Shown here: in pieces, positions 55,021 through 64,000 of the stretch
Layout: each line of letters begins with the position of its first letter
How positions within the stretch are numbered: position 1 is the stretch's first letter
Assembly: GCA_950097015.1 (NCBI GenBank)
Contig: CATNEN010000038.1
Span: 35,054,501-35,118,500, forward strand
DNA length: 64,000 nt
Direction: 5' to 3'
Source of the DNA: Macrostomum hystrix
Lineage: Eukaryota > Platyhelminthes > Macrostomidae
Made by a program: the position numbers and the translations under genes
Notes under the pieces: model-generated
Database searches by the model: none
The model's input: the letters and a program-made list of their open reading frames with translations, nothing else
Told to the model about the DNA's origin: nothing

Positions 55021-55565
55021 TTTTCCATTATCGTTCTAATTGTCTTTTAAGGTGACTGTGTTTTTGTGTCTTGCTAATAATATATCAGACAGGAATAAAT
55101 GGGAATGGGAATTAATGTGGGTGTCAGGATAGATGATAAATTTAGTCAATTTAATCAAAGTCTTTTTCTGCCCACTCAAATACAAGAAATTCAATAACCT
55201 ATTGAAATTTATGGCGTGACAGAGCTATTACCATTTTTCCATCAATTCAAGGGCGTCGACTTGTCAACAGTTGTTAGAAGCATTCATTTAGACACGCCCG
55301 CATATGGACTTCAGCAGCTGTTTAATCCTTGTCAATAGACTGGCTGGAGACAATATTATAATCTGAAGCTTGACTGTAGAATGATGTTTGCACTTTAAAC
55401 ACTTTTATAGTTATAGGGGAAATGTTAAGCCTTGCCATCTCAAAGCGTGGGCTCAACTAGTTTAATAAAAAATTGCACGACGCATGAAATAACAGAGAAC
55501 GCTGTATTCAATCGGCATTAGTATTATGTCTATGCATCCTTAATTATAATGCACTATTTATTTGG
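55021..55565. other. Non-coding sequence upstream of the E-box array
   Basis: AT-rich, no feature recognised. It may be intron or promoter of the F-box gene. Confidence 0.45.
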
Positions 55566-56008
55566 ATTCAGAGACTCAAATCACGTGACCACCGTTCCCT
55601 AAACCGTCTTTCGAGAATCTATATTTTAGTCAACACGTGACCACCGATCTTTTAGTCATCACGTGACCACCGATCTTCTAGTATCACGTGACCACCGATC
55701 TTCTTGTCATCACGTGACCTCCAATCTTTTAGTCAGCACGTGACCACCGATCTTCTAGTATCACGTGACCACCTATCTTCTTGTCATCACGTGACCTCCA
55801 ATCTTTTAGTCATCACGTGACCACCGATCTTCTAGTCATCACGTGACCCCCAATCTTCTTGTCATCACGTGACCTCCAATCTTTTAGTCAGCACGTGACC
55901 ACCGATCTTTTATTCATCGCGTGACCACCGATCTTCTAGTCATTACGTGACCACCGATCTTCTAGTCATTACGTGACCACCGATCTTCTAGTCATTACGT
56001 GACCGCCG
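55566..56008. repeat. 26-bp minisatellite carrying CACGTG E-boxes
   Basis: Sixteen units of the type CATCACGTGACCACCGATCT then TCTAGT. Twelve contain CACGTG, one CGCGTG, and the last three TACGTG. The array ends about 85 bp before the first recognised exon of the F-box gene, so it is either in that intron or close to the promoter. Confidence 0.95.
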
Positions 56009-56093
56009 TGAATTGAAACCCCGAGTAGTACCTTATCAGTTTTGCTGCTATGCTATTGGTAATTAAATAATTTATCGTTGTATTGTCTTTTAG

Positions 56094-59000
56094 CAGAGCA
56101 GTAACAACAGCGGCTCGGTCAGCGGCAGTCGCCGTCCCGTTGGTGGCAGCGCCAGCGCCAGCCCGCTGCTGCATCGCCTCATCACCAGGCAGGACTGCGT
56201 TGATGCAGCTCAGGCCCTGCTGTGCCGTCTAGGCGGCGCCATCAGAGTTAGCGAGGCCAGCAATACCACCAACACTACTTCTGAAGAGGACGACGACGAA
56301 GATTGGGACTCATCTTCTTTGTCGATCGGTTCAGCTTACCAGAGGCGGCATTCGTTTGATAATCACTCCAACTTCTCATTGTCTTCGGCGTCCGCCGCTT
56401 CGCTGCAAGCTCAGGCGGTGGGACGTCGAGGAACAACTGGACGACAGCGTCAGCCGCCGCCAACAAAGGTTGGCTTCGAAGAACTAATGGAAATGGACAG
56501 CTAGGAGTAGGGGTCATCTAACTACTGGAAACGGTAGTCACGTGACAGCTAGGAGTAGGGGTCATCTAACTACTGGAAACGGTAGTCACGTGACAGCTAG
56601 GAGTAGGGGTCATCTAACTACTGGAAACGGTAGTCACGTGACAGCTAGGAGTAGGGGTCATCCAACTGCTAGAAACGGTAGTCACGTGACAGCTTGGAAT
56701 CGGTTGTATCAATGGAAGAATCTTGTGGATGGGCAGTTTGTAAACTGAACTGAACTAAATATAACTTTTTAGTTGTCGCATTCAGAGGCCGTCGATCACG
56801 TGACGGTCTCGCCGCTGCCCGCCCTGCCAGATTCAGTCCTGGCTCACATCCTGTCCTTCACTGATCCGGCCACGAAGCTGACTATTCTGGAAGACGTGCC
56901 AGAGCTTCGCGACCTGGTGTTCCTTCACAGCGTGTGGCGCTGCGACCTCATCGACCTGTCGTTTCTGACCTACGACAGCGCCGTATATCGTCGCAGCGTC
57001 CTGCGTCACGGCATTAAACTGCTCATGCGCATGGGACGCTACCTGCGGCATCTTCGCCTGACGATCACCAATGATCACTTCTATACGGCTGCTAGACTGA
57101 ATCACGCCCTGCTGCGAGCTGTCATCGCTTACTGCCCCAATGTGCAGTCAATTCAACTGCTGCTCAAATGGAGCGAGGATGTTGGCATCGGCGAAGAGCT
57201 GGACGCCGACACTGACTGCCTATTAAAGCTGCTGGACTGTCTGCTTAGCCGGTGTCGTGGACTGGTTGGTTGCTCAGTGTTTTTTGATAAAACGTAGTGA
57301 TTAAGATCTGTCAGCTCTCATCTTTAGGTGTCTGTCAGCTCTTATCTTTAGAGGTCTGTCAGCTCTCATCTTTAGGTGTCTGTCAGCTCTCATCTTTAGG
57401 TGTCTGTCAGTTCTTATCTTTAGGTGTCTCTCAGTTCTTATCTTTAGGTGTCTGTCAGCTCTTATCTTTAGGTGTCTGTCAGTTCTTATCTTTAGAGGTC
57501 TGTCCTGTCAGCTCTTATCTTTAGGTGTCTGTCGGCTCTTATCTTTAGGTGTCTGTCAGTTCTCATCTTTAGGTGTCTGTCAGCTCTCATCTTTAGAGGT
57601 CTGTCAGCTCTCATCTTTAGGTGTCTGTCAGCTCTCATCTTTAGGTGTCTGTCAGTTCTTATCTTTAGGTGTCTCTCAGTTCTTATCTTTAGGTGTCTGT
57701 CAGCTCTTATCTTTAGGTGTCTGTCAGTTCTTATCTTTAGAGGTCTGTCCTGTCAGCTCTTATCTTTAGGTGTCTTTCGGCTCTTATCTTTAGGTGTCTG
57801 TCAGTTCTCATCTTTAGGTGTCTGTCAGCTCTCATCTTTAGGTGTCTGACAGTTCTTATCTTTAGGTGTCTGTCAGCTCTTATCTTTAGGTGTCTGTCAG
57901 TTCTTATCTTTAGGTGTCTGTCAGTTCTTATCTTTAGAGGTCTGTCAGTTCTTATCTTTAGGTGTCTGTCGGCTCTCATCTTTAGGTGTCTGTCAGTTCT
58001 TATCTTTAGGTGTCTGTCAGCTCTTATCTTTAGGTGTCTGTCAGTTCTCATCTTTAGGTGTCTGTCAGCTCTCATCTTTAGGTGTCTGACAGTTCTTATC
58101 TTTAGGTGTCTGTCAGCTCTTATCTTTAGGTGTCTGTCAGCTCTTATCTTTAGGTGTCTGTCAGCTCTCATCTTTAGGTGTCTGTCAGCTCTCATCTTTA
58201 GGTGTCTGTCAGTTCTTATCTTTAGAGGTCTGTCAGTTCTTATCTTTAGGTGTCTGTCAGTTCTTATCTTTAGAGGTCTGTCAGCTCTCATCTTTAGGTG
58301 TCTGTCAGCTCTTATCTTTAGGTGTCTGTCAGTTTTTATCTGTACGTGTTTATCAGTTCTTATCTTTAGGTGTCTGTCAGTTCATATCTGTAGGTGTCTG
58401 TCAGCTCTTACCTGTAGGTGTCTCTTAGCTCTCATCTTTTGGTGTCTGTCGACTCTCATCGAGATATGCCTGTCAGAGGACTTCTCACGAGAGATTATAC
58501 AGGTAGATATTAGGCAGTAGTAAAGTAGATATGGTAGATTAGATGCTCTAAGAGGTGCGCGGGCCGGAGGTTGCCGATCACTTCACTGGTCAGACAAGGT
58601 TGCGTAGATAGTTCAGGGCAAACTAAGAGTTTTCAAACAAACAGCCATCAATTTATCTATTTAGATATAAATCTAGTTAATATCCTCAGCTTTTTCCGAC
58701 ACTGAATGACAGATATTCGTCAATGCTCTGTGTGACGTTAACTTTTCTTTGTACCACCCCATGGGGTCGGTGCTATAAATAGATGTGCGTAGTCCTGAGA
58801 GGCCGTGCGTTTTTTGGACCTCCGTGGCTCAACCTGGAGCTTGTGAATCGTGTCCCTCATTCTTAATTGATTAAGAGAATGCAACACTCTGCTTTAAAAA
58901 GTCCCTTTGGCACCAAATGCGCAACTAAAAGCGGCTAAAAAGCAGAGCGTACTCTACTCTGACGGACTGCAGCTTGAGGTCTTACGAGGTCTTAATTACA

Positions 59001-59783
59001 AACTTAGGACTATCGGAGTCAGATTAGAGAGAAACTCACTGGCGGAAAGAAATGGGGTGGTATTAGTGGCGGAAAGAAATGGGGTGTCTGTCACTGGCAG
59101 AGAGAAATGGGGTGGGTGTCACTGGCGGAGAGAAATGGGGTGGTATTAGTGGCGGAAAAAATGGGCTGGCTGTCACTGGCAGAGAGAAATAGGGTGGTAT
59201 CAGTGGCGGAAAGAAATGGGGTGGGTGTCACTGGCAGAGAGAAATGGGGTGGTATCAGTGGCGGAAAGAAATGGGGTGGGTGTCACTGGCAGAGAGAAAT
59301 GGGGTGGTATCAGTGGCGGAAAGAAATGGGGTGGGTGTCACTGGCGGAGAGAAATGGGGTGGGTGTCACTGGCGGAGAGAAAGGGGTGTTAGTAGTGTAG
59401 AGAAATTTTGGTCTGCGTGGCGAAAGTCAGGCACTACAATCCGCTTTTTTAATTTTTGACAGGTAAGCGTCAACTGCTCTCACAGCAGCCTGTCGGTCAC
59501 CTGCGCCATAGTCCGCTGTCTGCACAATCGGCTGCCAGAGCGGTGCCTCTCGCTGCAGTGCGTGCCGTTCTTTAAGCCGCACAGTCCATCGGAATCCGCC
59601 CGCCTGCCGAGGCTAACTCCCCAGCTAGCTAGCCGATTAACTTCGCTGCGTCATCTCACTGTTAGCTACCTGTGGAATAATGCTCACGAGGCGGCACTGA
59701 TGTGGCTAGCTACTAGAGGTTGCTTGAAAAGCCTCACGGTTGACACTGGCTTTATGTCACGCTACCAGCATCAAAGCAACTGG
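56094..59783 (+). CDS. F-box protein (FBXO33/FBXO39-like), incomplete, 3 exons seen
   Basis: Exons 56094-56468, 56773-57264 and 59463-59783 are all phase 0. Exon A is Ser-rich with an acidic EEDDDEDWD stretch. Exon B opens with an F-box, LPALPDSVLAHILSFTDPAT, continuing to HSVWRCDLIDLSFL, then a helical block GIKLLMRMGRYLRHLRLTIT that starts leucine-rich-type repeats. Exon C continues with LTSLRHLTVSYLWNNAHEAA and CLKSLTVDTGF. F-box proteins recruit substrates to SCF ubiquitin ligases through SKP1. There is no ATG in exon A, so the 5' end is missing, and exon C ends at a good donor (TGG|GTGAGT), so 3' exons must lie beyond the retrotransposons and outside the window. The subfamily is inference from the F-box-to-LRR layout. 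Confidence 0.75.
56496..56700. repeat. 48-bp minisatellite with GTCACGTGAC palindrome, F-box gene intron
   Basis: Four and a half copies of CAGCTAGGAGTAGGGGTCAT, CTAACTACTGGAAACGGTAG, TCACGTGA. Each copy holds one perfect 10-bp palindrome GTCACGTGAC. The last copy is slightly diverged. Confidence 0.95.
57303..58450. repeat. 24-bp minisatellite, F-box gene intron
   Basis: About 48 copies of GTGTCTGTCAGCTCTTATCT then TTAG, with GAGGTCTGTC variants. A block is duplicated at about 330-bp spacing (57349 onward and 57597 onward read alike). It is the same family as 49696-50500. Confidence 0.96.
58451..59029. other. F-box gene intron, unique part with TATA-like motif
   Basis: Contains CACCCCATGGGGTCGGTGCT followed by ATAAATAGATG near 58755-58785, resembling a palindrome plus TATA box. 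No exon or repeat is attached to it. Confidence 0.4.
59030..59400. repeat. Minisatellite, ~57-bp dimeric unit, F-box gene intron
   Basis: Two alternating half-units, GTGTCACTGGCAGAGAGAAA / TGGGGTGG and TATCAGTGGCGGAAAGAAAT / GGGGTGG, about 13 half-units in all. It ends 60 bp before exon C. Confidence 0.93.
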
Positions 59784-59867
59784 GTGAGTTCTTTCTTTCT
59801 TTTTTTGCGACATGATTTGTATTCTGATCCGTGCGTGGTTAGAACGTAAAATTAGATTGAGTCATTA

Positions 59868-59983
59868 CATGACCTTCAATCCCTGATCATTACATGACAT
59901 TCAATCCCTGATCATTACATGACATTCAATCCATGATCATTACATGACATTCAATCCCTGATCATTACATGACATTCAATCCC
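59868..59983. repeat. 25-bp repeat abutting the LTR
   Basis: Four to five copies of TCATTACATGACATTCAATC then CCTGA, cut at 59983 by the end of the retrotransposon LTR. Confidence 0.9.
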
Positions 59984-60279
59984 TGTGATGTGTGTTTGTC
60001 AAGACACGTTTATTGTGCGTATTTAGTGCATTGGCAAGTTCAAAGGTTCTTAATGAATCTGAAAGTATTCTCGAGGTCTTCAAAGGAAAGGGAAGATAGA
60101 TTAACGCCATGGACATAACTGTAACAGCTTGAGCTTGTGGGAGAATGTTGACATTTGAAAAGTCTGTGGTTGAAACCACAGCAAACGAACTTGTGGGGAA
60201 AAGTACAACAGAGAGGGATTGATCGATACCTACAACGCCAAACAAGACCAACGCTAAAAGTGGGCTTCAATGCACAACA
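59984..60279 (-). mobile_element. 3' LTR of Ty3/gypsy element 1
   Basis: Read on the minus strand it starts TGTTGTGCATTGAAG directly after a purine-rich GGAGGAGGGCA tract and ends ACACACATCACA, i.e. TG...CA. AATAAA occurs near its end. Its place just after the pol stop codon fits a 3' LTR. The partner LTR is not in the window. Confidence 0.75.
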
Positions 60280-60390
60280 TGCCCTCCTCCGATAGTGAAC
60301 TTCATTCTGCGTTCCCTTGCCTAGACTAATTTATGTCTATTAAGATTGAACATTGTCTCGAGTAGCAGTGGCAGTAGCGAAGTATTCAAT

Positions 60391-62714
60391 CTATGGCACG
60401 AAACGATCAGGGGCAACCCGGTTTCGGCCGCTTCTCCGTGGATGCACATCCTCTTCTCGGTCAGAGGCCTGATTCTCGGTCTGATTCTGGGTCTCGATAG
60501 CAGCAGGCTCACCTTCCCTAGTAACTTTATCACCTTGTTCAAAATGCGATACAACAGGGACTCGAAGTCGTCTTCCGAATAGAATTTCGGCAGGGCAGCT
60601 GCCTCGAGAAGAGGCAGAGTTTCGATGGTGCAGGAGCACTTTCTGCAAGAAGTGGCCAAATTCCATGTGCGTTATTCTTTCAGACCAGGCACGAAGCGCC
60701 GACTTGACTGTTTGAACAGCTCTTTCGGCTGCCCCATTCGCCTGGGGATAATATGGCGGTGACTCCATTTTACCTGCGCCGTTGGCGCGCAACCAGGAGG
60801 TGAGTGGGTCTGCCGTAAACTCGGGTGCGTTGTCCGAGACTACTGTTTCCGGAACGCCAAATCGTGTGAACACGGTTCTGAGGCAATGTATGATGGAATC
60901 GGTTGACCGGTCGCGGCATGGGAAAGCCTCTATCCAACTTGAGAAAGAGTCCACGATGACTAAAATGTTGCCAGCGTCTTTTACGTAGGCCCAATCCATA
61001 TGAATGCGCTGGAATGGGTAGGTTGACGGTGGCCAACTATCCCTGTCGTGGCCAATATGTGGGCGTAGCTGATTGCAGCCGGGGCAACGCTGTACGAATT
61101 GGGTGACGTCATGTTGCATGCCTGGCCACCAACAAGACATGGCCAGCAAATTGTACGTAGCCTGCGCGCCTGAATGTGTGCTGTGAACGGTGTTAAAAGC
61201 GGTTTTTCTCAGTCGTGGGGGTATGAATACCCTCCTCTGCATATACAGCAGTCCGTTTTCTAGCGTTAGCTTGTCGGCAACCTTCTTGAACTGTGCTTCA
61301 GCCTGACTGCAATTCTGCCAATTACCACGTCGATAGCGGTTGAGAATTCTCTGGGTGAATGTGTCCAGGTCCATTTCAGCTAATAGTCGTCTAGCATCGA
61401 TCACAGGCGCTTCAAAAGCCACTGTGTTGATGGCCTCAAACGTCTCCGCATCATCAGTGCTGTGGCCATCAAATCGCAATCTAGAGAGAGCATCGACATG
61501 CGGAATGCTGCTTCCTCGAGCGTATTGTATCTGGAAGTCGAACGGCATGAGATACATGGCCCAGCGGCCGATGCGTGCGGAGGCGTCGACTGGGATGCCG
61601 GAACCAAATAGGCGGAGCAGCGGTTGGTGATCAGTGCGGATAGTGAAGGGCCGACCGTGAAAATAATGTTTCAGGCGTGCGATGGCCCATACAATGGCCA
61701 GAGCTTCGCGCTCAATGTTTGAGTAGTTGGCTTCAGCTGAGGTTAGGCTGCGTGACACATATATGACTGGGTGGCCTTCATGCGTTGCAACAGCGGCAAG
61801 CGCTCCTTTAGATGCATCGGTGGTGAGTGTAAGCTCCTTTGTTAAGCTGTAAGGTTGGACGACCGGTGCTGATGCGATCTCGGCTTTCAAGTTCTCGAAC
61901 GCTCTAGAGCATTCATCAGTCCACACAAAGGGCACTCCTGACTTTCGCAGCTTGTTAAGGGGAGCTGTTTTGCCAGCGAAATTTGGAATGAGACGTCCAA
62001 AAAAGTTGACTAGCCCAAGGAAGTGGGCGAGTTCCGATTTATTTGCTGGTGCGCACACATGACGAATCTTATCGATCAGCCTGTCATCTGGTTGAATTCC
62101 TGCGGCGGAGATTCGGAACCCCAAGAATGAAACAGAGTCGCAGTAGTTGACGCACTTGGCCTCATTGATGGTCACACGCTTCTCTTTGAGCCGCGTCCTC
62201 ACTGCGGCGAGACGCTTCTCCAGCACCGATTTGTCTGATGCGTGAACGAGAATGTCGTCCTGATAGATTATCACACCTTTGATGTCTCCCAGAATTGATT
62301 CCATTGTTCGTTGAAATACGAATGATGCATTTTTCATACCCATCTGGAGTCGATTCACGCGATACAATCCACGGGATGTGTTAATCACGGACAATTCTCT
62401 CGCCGCCTCATCAAGCTCAATCTGCCAATATGCGGAGCGCAAGTCGATGGTGGCAAATGTTTATTGCGTTCTTGAGTTTTGAGAACATTGTCTCAATGTG
62501 CGGTATCGGATAGGCGTCAGGTTTAATCTTTGCGTTGACGTGTACGCTATAGTCTGCGCACATGCGCAGCGACCCGTCCTTCTTTTTCACCCATACAATT
62601 GGCGACGCGTTGCTTACAGGGCCTTCGATCGGCTCGATGACGCCTAGTCGGTGAAGGCGGTCTAGTTCCGCGTTGATCTGACTTTCAAGGGCTATCGGAA
62701 CAGGGCGAGCGCGG
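60391..62714 (-). mobile_element. Ty3/gypsy element 1 pol (RT-RNase H-integrase), interrupted
   Basis: A 683-codon frame (62442-60391) holds the reverse transcriptase palm with YQDDILV, FLGLVNFFGRLIPNFAGK, RNase H with LTTDASKGALA, the integrase zinc finger (HSTHSGAQ ... CPGCNQL) and integrase core residues in MDWAY, VSDNAPEF and AAERAVQ. Upstream to 62714 coding continues in another frame with PIALESQINAELDRLHRLGV and KKKDGSLRMCADYS; one frameshift near 62455 separates the parts. Coding stops abruptly at 62714 where the LTR of element 2 begins. Protease, gag and the 5' LTR are not in the window. The frameshift makes this copy non-functional as read. Confidence 0.93.
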
Positions 62715-62869
62715 TGTTGTAAATGACTAGTAGCGAGTCAGCCAAGTTAGTATCCGAAACTTTCACGCCAAGTTGGCTCACAGTATTTGGACTATATATA
62801 TTCTGCGCCAATCGATATCAGAGGTGTACATGTACGAACTATGTACGTGCATTAATCAACTGCACAACA
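62715..62869 (-). mobile_element. 3' LTR of Ty3/gypsy element 2 (155 bp)
   Basis: On the minus strand it starts TGTTGTGCAGTTGATTAATG after a purine tract GAAAGGGAAGG and ends GTCATTTACAACA, giving TGTTG...CAACA ends. A TATATATA motif lies inside. It is short for an LTR, and the boundary is drawn from the terminal motifs and the break in element 1 coding. Confidence 0.72.
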
Positions 62870-63076
62870 TTCACCTTCCCTTTCAAAGGATAGAGCAACG
62901 AAAATAATTATGCAAATATTGAGCAGGGAAATAAAAGTGCATTACCAAGCATCGAAGGAGTAAAATGATCTTTTTATGCAAAGAGAATTCAAAGGTATGC
63001 AAAGGTACTTCAAGGAGAATTAAATCGAAACAGCTGATCGCTAATAACAGCTGAATAACCGTCACTAATAAACGAG
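62870..63076 (-). other. Element 2 region between pol stop and 3' LTR
   Basis: AT-rich 3' untranslated part of element 2, ending in the purine-rich tract next to the LTR. Confidence 0.6.
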
Positions 63077-64000
63077 TCAGTGAGTCACGATTTCACCGTA
63101 CCATTGCGGCGGCGCTCGCGGCCTTGAGCTCACTCGGATCGCTGTCTGGGCTGGCTGCTGCTGTCTCGCTGGGTCTGCCGCCGTCGCCGCCTCCGCGGCT
63201 GTCCCGGCTGCGCTGGGAGCCGGCGCTGGCCAGTGCGGCAGCGCTCCGGCTGGCCGCGGTACCCGGACGCAGTTGTCGACGTGCCAGCGGGAGCCATCGC
63301 TGAGGATGACGGTGGTCGCGCTCGCAATCCGGGAGATCTGCCGTGGCTCGGACAGGCGGCTGCTCAGCTTGCCGCGGGCGAACGGCCGCTTCACGCGCAC
63401 CCAGTCGCCGACTACGAACGTGGGCGGCGGCCTCCGGGTCGTGTTGAGCTGATCGAAAACGCGCTGCTGCCTCCGCTTGATGCTGGCCGCCAGTCTGTGC
63501 CGCGCTGTTGTCCTTGGCTGCATAGCTGTCAACGGGGTGCTGATCTTCCGGCCTGTCATGAGCTCCGCCGGTGACACTCCAGTCAGTGCATGTGGGGTGG
63601 CCCTGTACGACCACAGCAGCGTCTTCACCGCGTCCTTGAAGTCGTAGCCCTCCTCTAGGTGCGTCTTTAGGCCGTCCTTGAGAAAACGGTTGAAGCGCTC
63701 TACGGCCGCGTTGCCCTGGGGGTGGTAGTGCGGTGACTGCCGGTGCCGGATGCCGCAGCGCTGAAGAAAATCCTCGAAATCGCCGGACACGAACTGCGGA
63801 CCTCCGTCTGTTTTAATGCTCTTCGGCAGGCCCCAGCGGCTAAACCACGTTGTCAGGGCGTCGATGACATCCGCGCTTGTGACAGTCGACATGCAGGCAG
63901 CCTCCGGCCACTTTGAATGCAAATCGTACAGCACCAGGATGAAGCGACAGGAGTTCGGTGCAGCGTGCAGCTCCCCGAAGATGTCGAGCTGGAGTTCCTC
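63077..64000 (-). mobile_element. Ty3/gypsy element 2 integrase, partial at window edge
   Basis: The minus-strand frame is open from the window edge to the stop at 63077-63079. It contains the integrase core (FGELHAAPN..., KTDGGPQFVSGDF, HPQGNAAVERFNRFLKDGL), the GVSPAELMTGRKISTPL block and a C-terminal domain with FVVGDWVRVKRPFARGKLSS. The tail is Pro/Ala-rich. The frame is intact as far as visible and its codon use is GC-rich, unlike element 1, suggesting a younger insertion. RT and the 5' LTR lie beyond the window. Confidence 0.92.

Noticed and set aside
57737-58291. 184-aa Arg/Asp/Lys-repeat protein on the minus strand
   Set aside because: It is a translation of the 24-bp intronic satellite.

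Overview
This is animal nuclear DNA. Genes are split by GT-AG introns, exon codons are GC-richer than the surrounding AT-rich introns, and the proteins are metazoan: a Cys-loop receptor, topoisomerase II, frataxin, MTMR14, UTP18, a Bet1-type SNARE and an F-box protein. The transposon mix (mariner, Merlin-like, piggyBac, Crypton-like, Ty3/gypsy, tRNA-derived SINEs) together with very abundant intronic minisatellites suggests an invertebrate, possibly a flatworm or another spiralian. The species cannot be fixed from the window.

Layout. 1-2060 is non-coding with a Merlin-like MITE. 2061-5890 (+) is MTMR14. 7252-8737 (+) is frataxin. 9434-22228 (-) is a seven-exon nicotinic acetylcholine receptor subunit of non-alpha type whose introns hold about 6 kb of tandem arrays, a non-LTR retrotransposon relic and SINEs. 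22.2-28.6 kb is intergenic with a TA-flanked element carrying a nested MITE, and a decayed mariner. 28696-38722 (+) is a complete nine-exon topoisomerase II. 38.7-43.7 kb is transposon-rich. 43773-44123 (+) is an intronless BET1L/GS15-like SNARE. A Crypton-type tyrosine recombinase relic follows at 44.4-44.8 kb. 45546-53497 (+) is five-exon UTP18. 56094-59783 (+) is the middle of an F-box gene that runs off both recognised ends. 59984-64000 holds two Ty3/gypsy elements in minus orientation, one inserted into the other.

I reconstructed each gene by joining exons whose splice phases agree. MTMR14 gives 519 aa, frataxin 226, the receptor 480, topoisomerase II 1539 and UTP18 513, all close to family size, with catalytic or structural residues in place. 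The genes are unrelated housekeeping or neuronal genes and do not form a pathway.

The most striking property is that nearly every intron longer than about 300 bp carries its own minisatellite array (unit 16-48 bp, 0.1-2 kb). About 26 arrays fill roughly 28% of the window and none lies in a recognised coding exon. Several have features that could affect RNA processing or regulation: an array that starts at a 5' splice site; an array repeating an in-frame splice donor after the first frataxin exon; inverted copies of one 16-bp satellite on both sides of the receptor's Cys-loop exon; arrays repeating a 3'-splice-site-like motif; and arrays of CACGTG boxes. Some satellites recur in introns of different genes.
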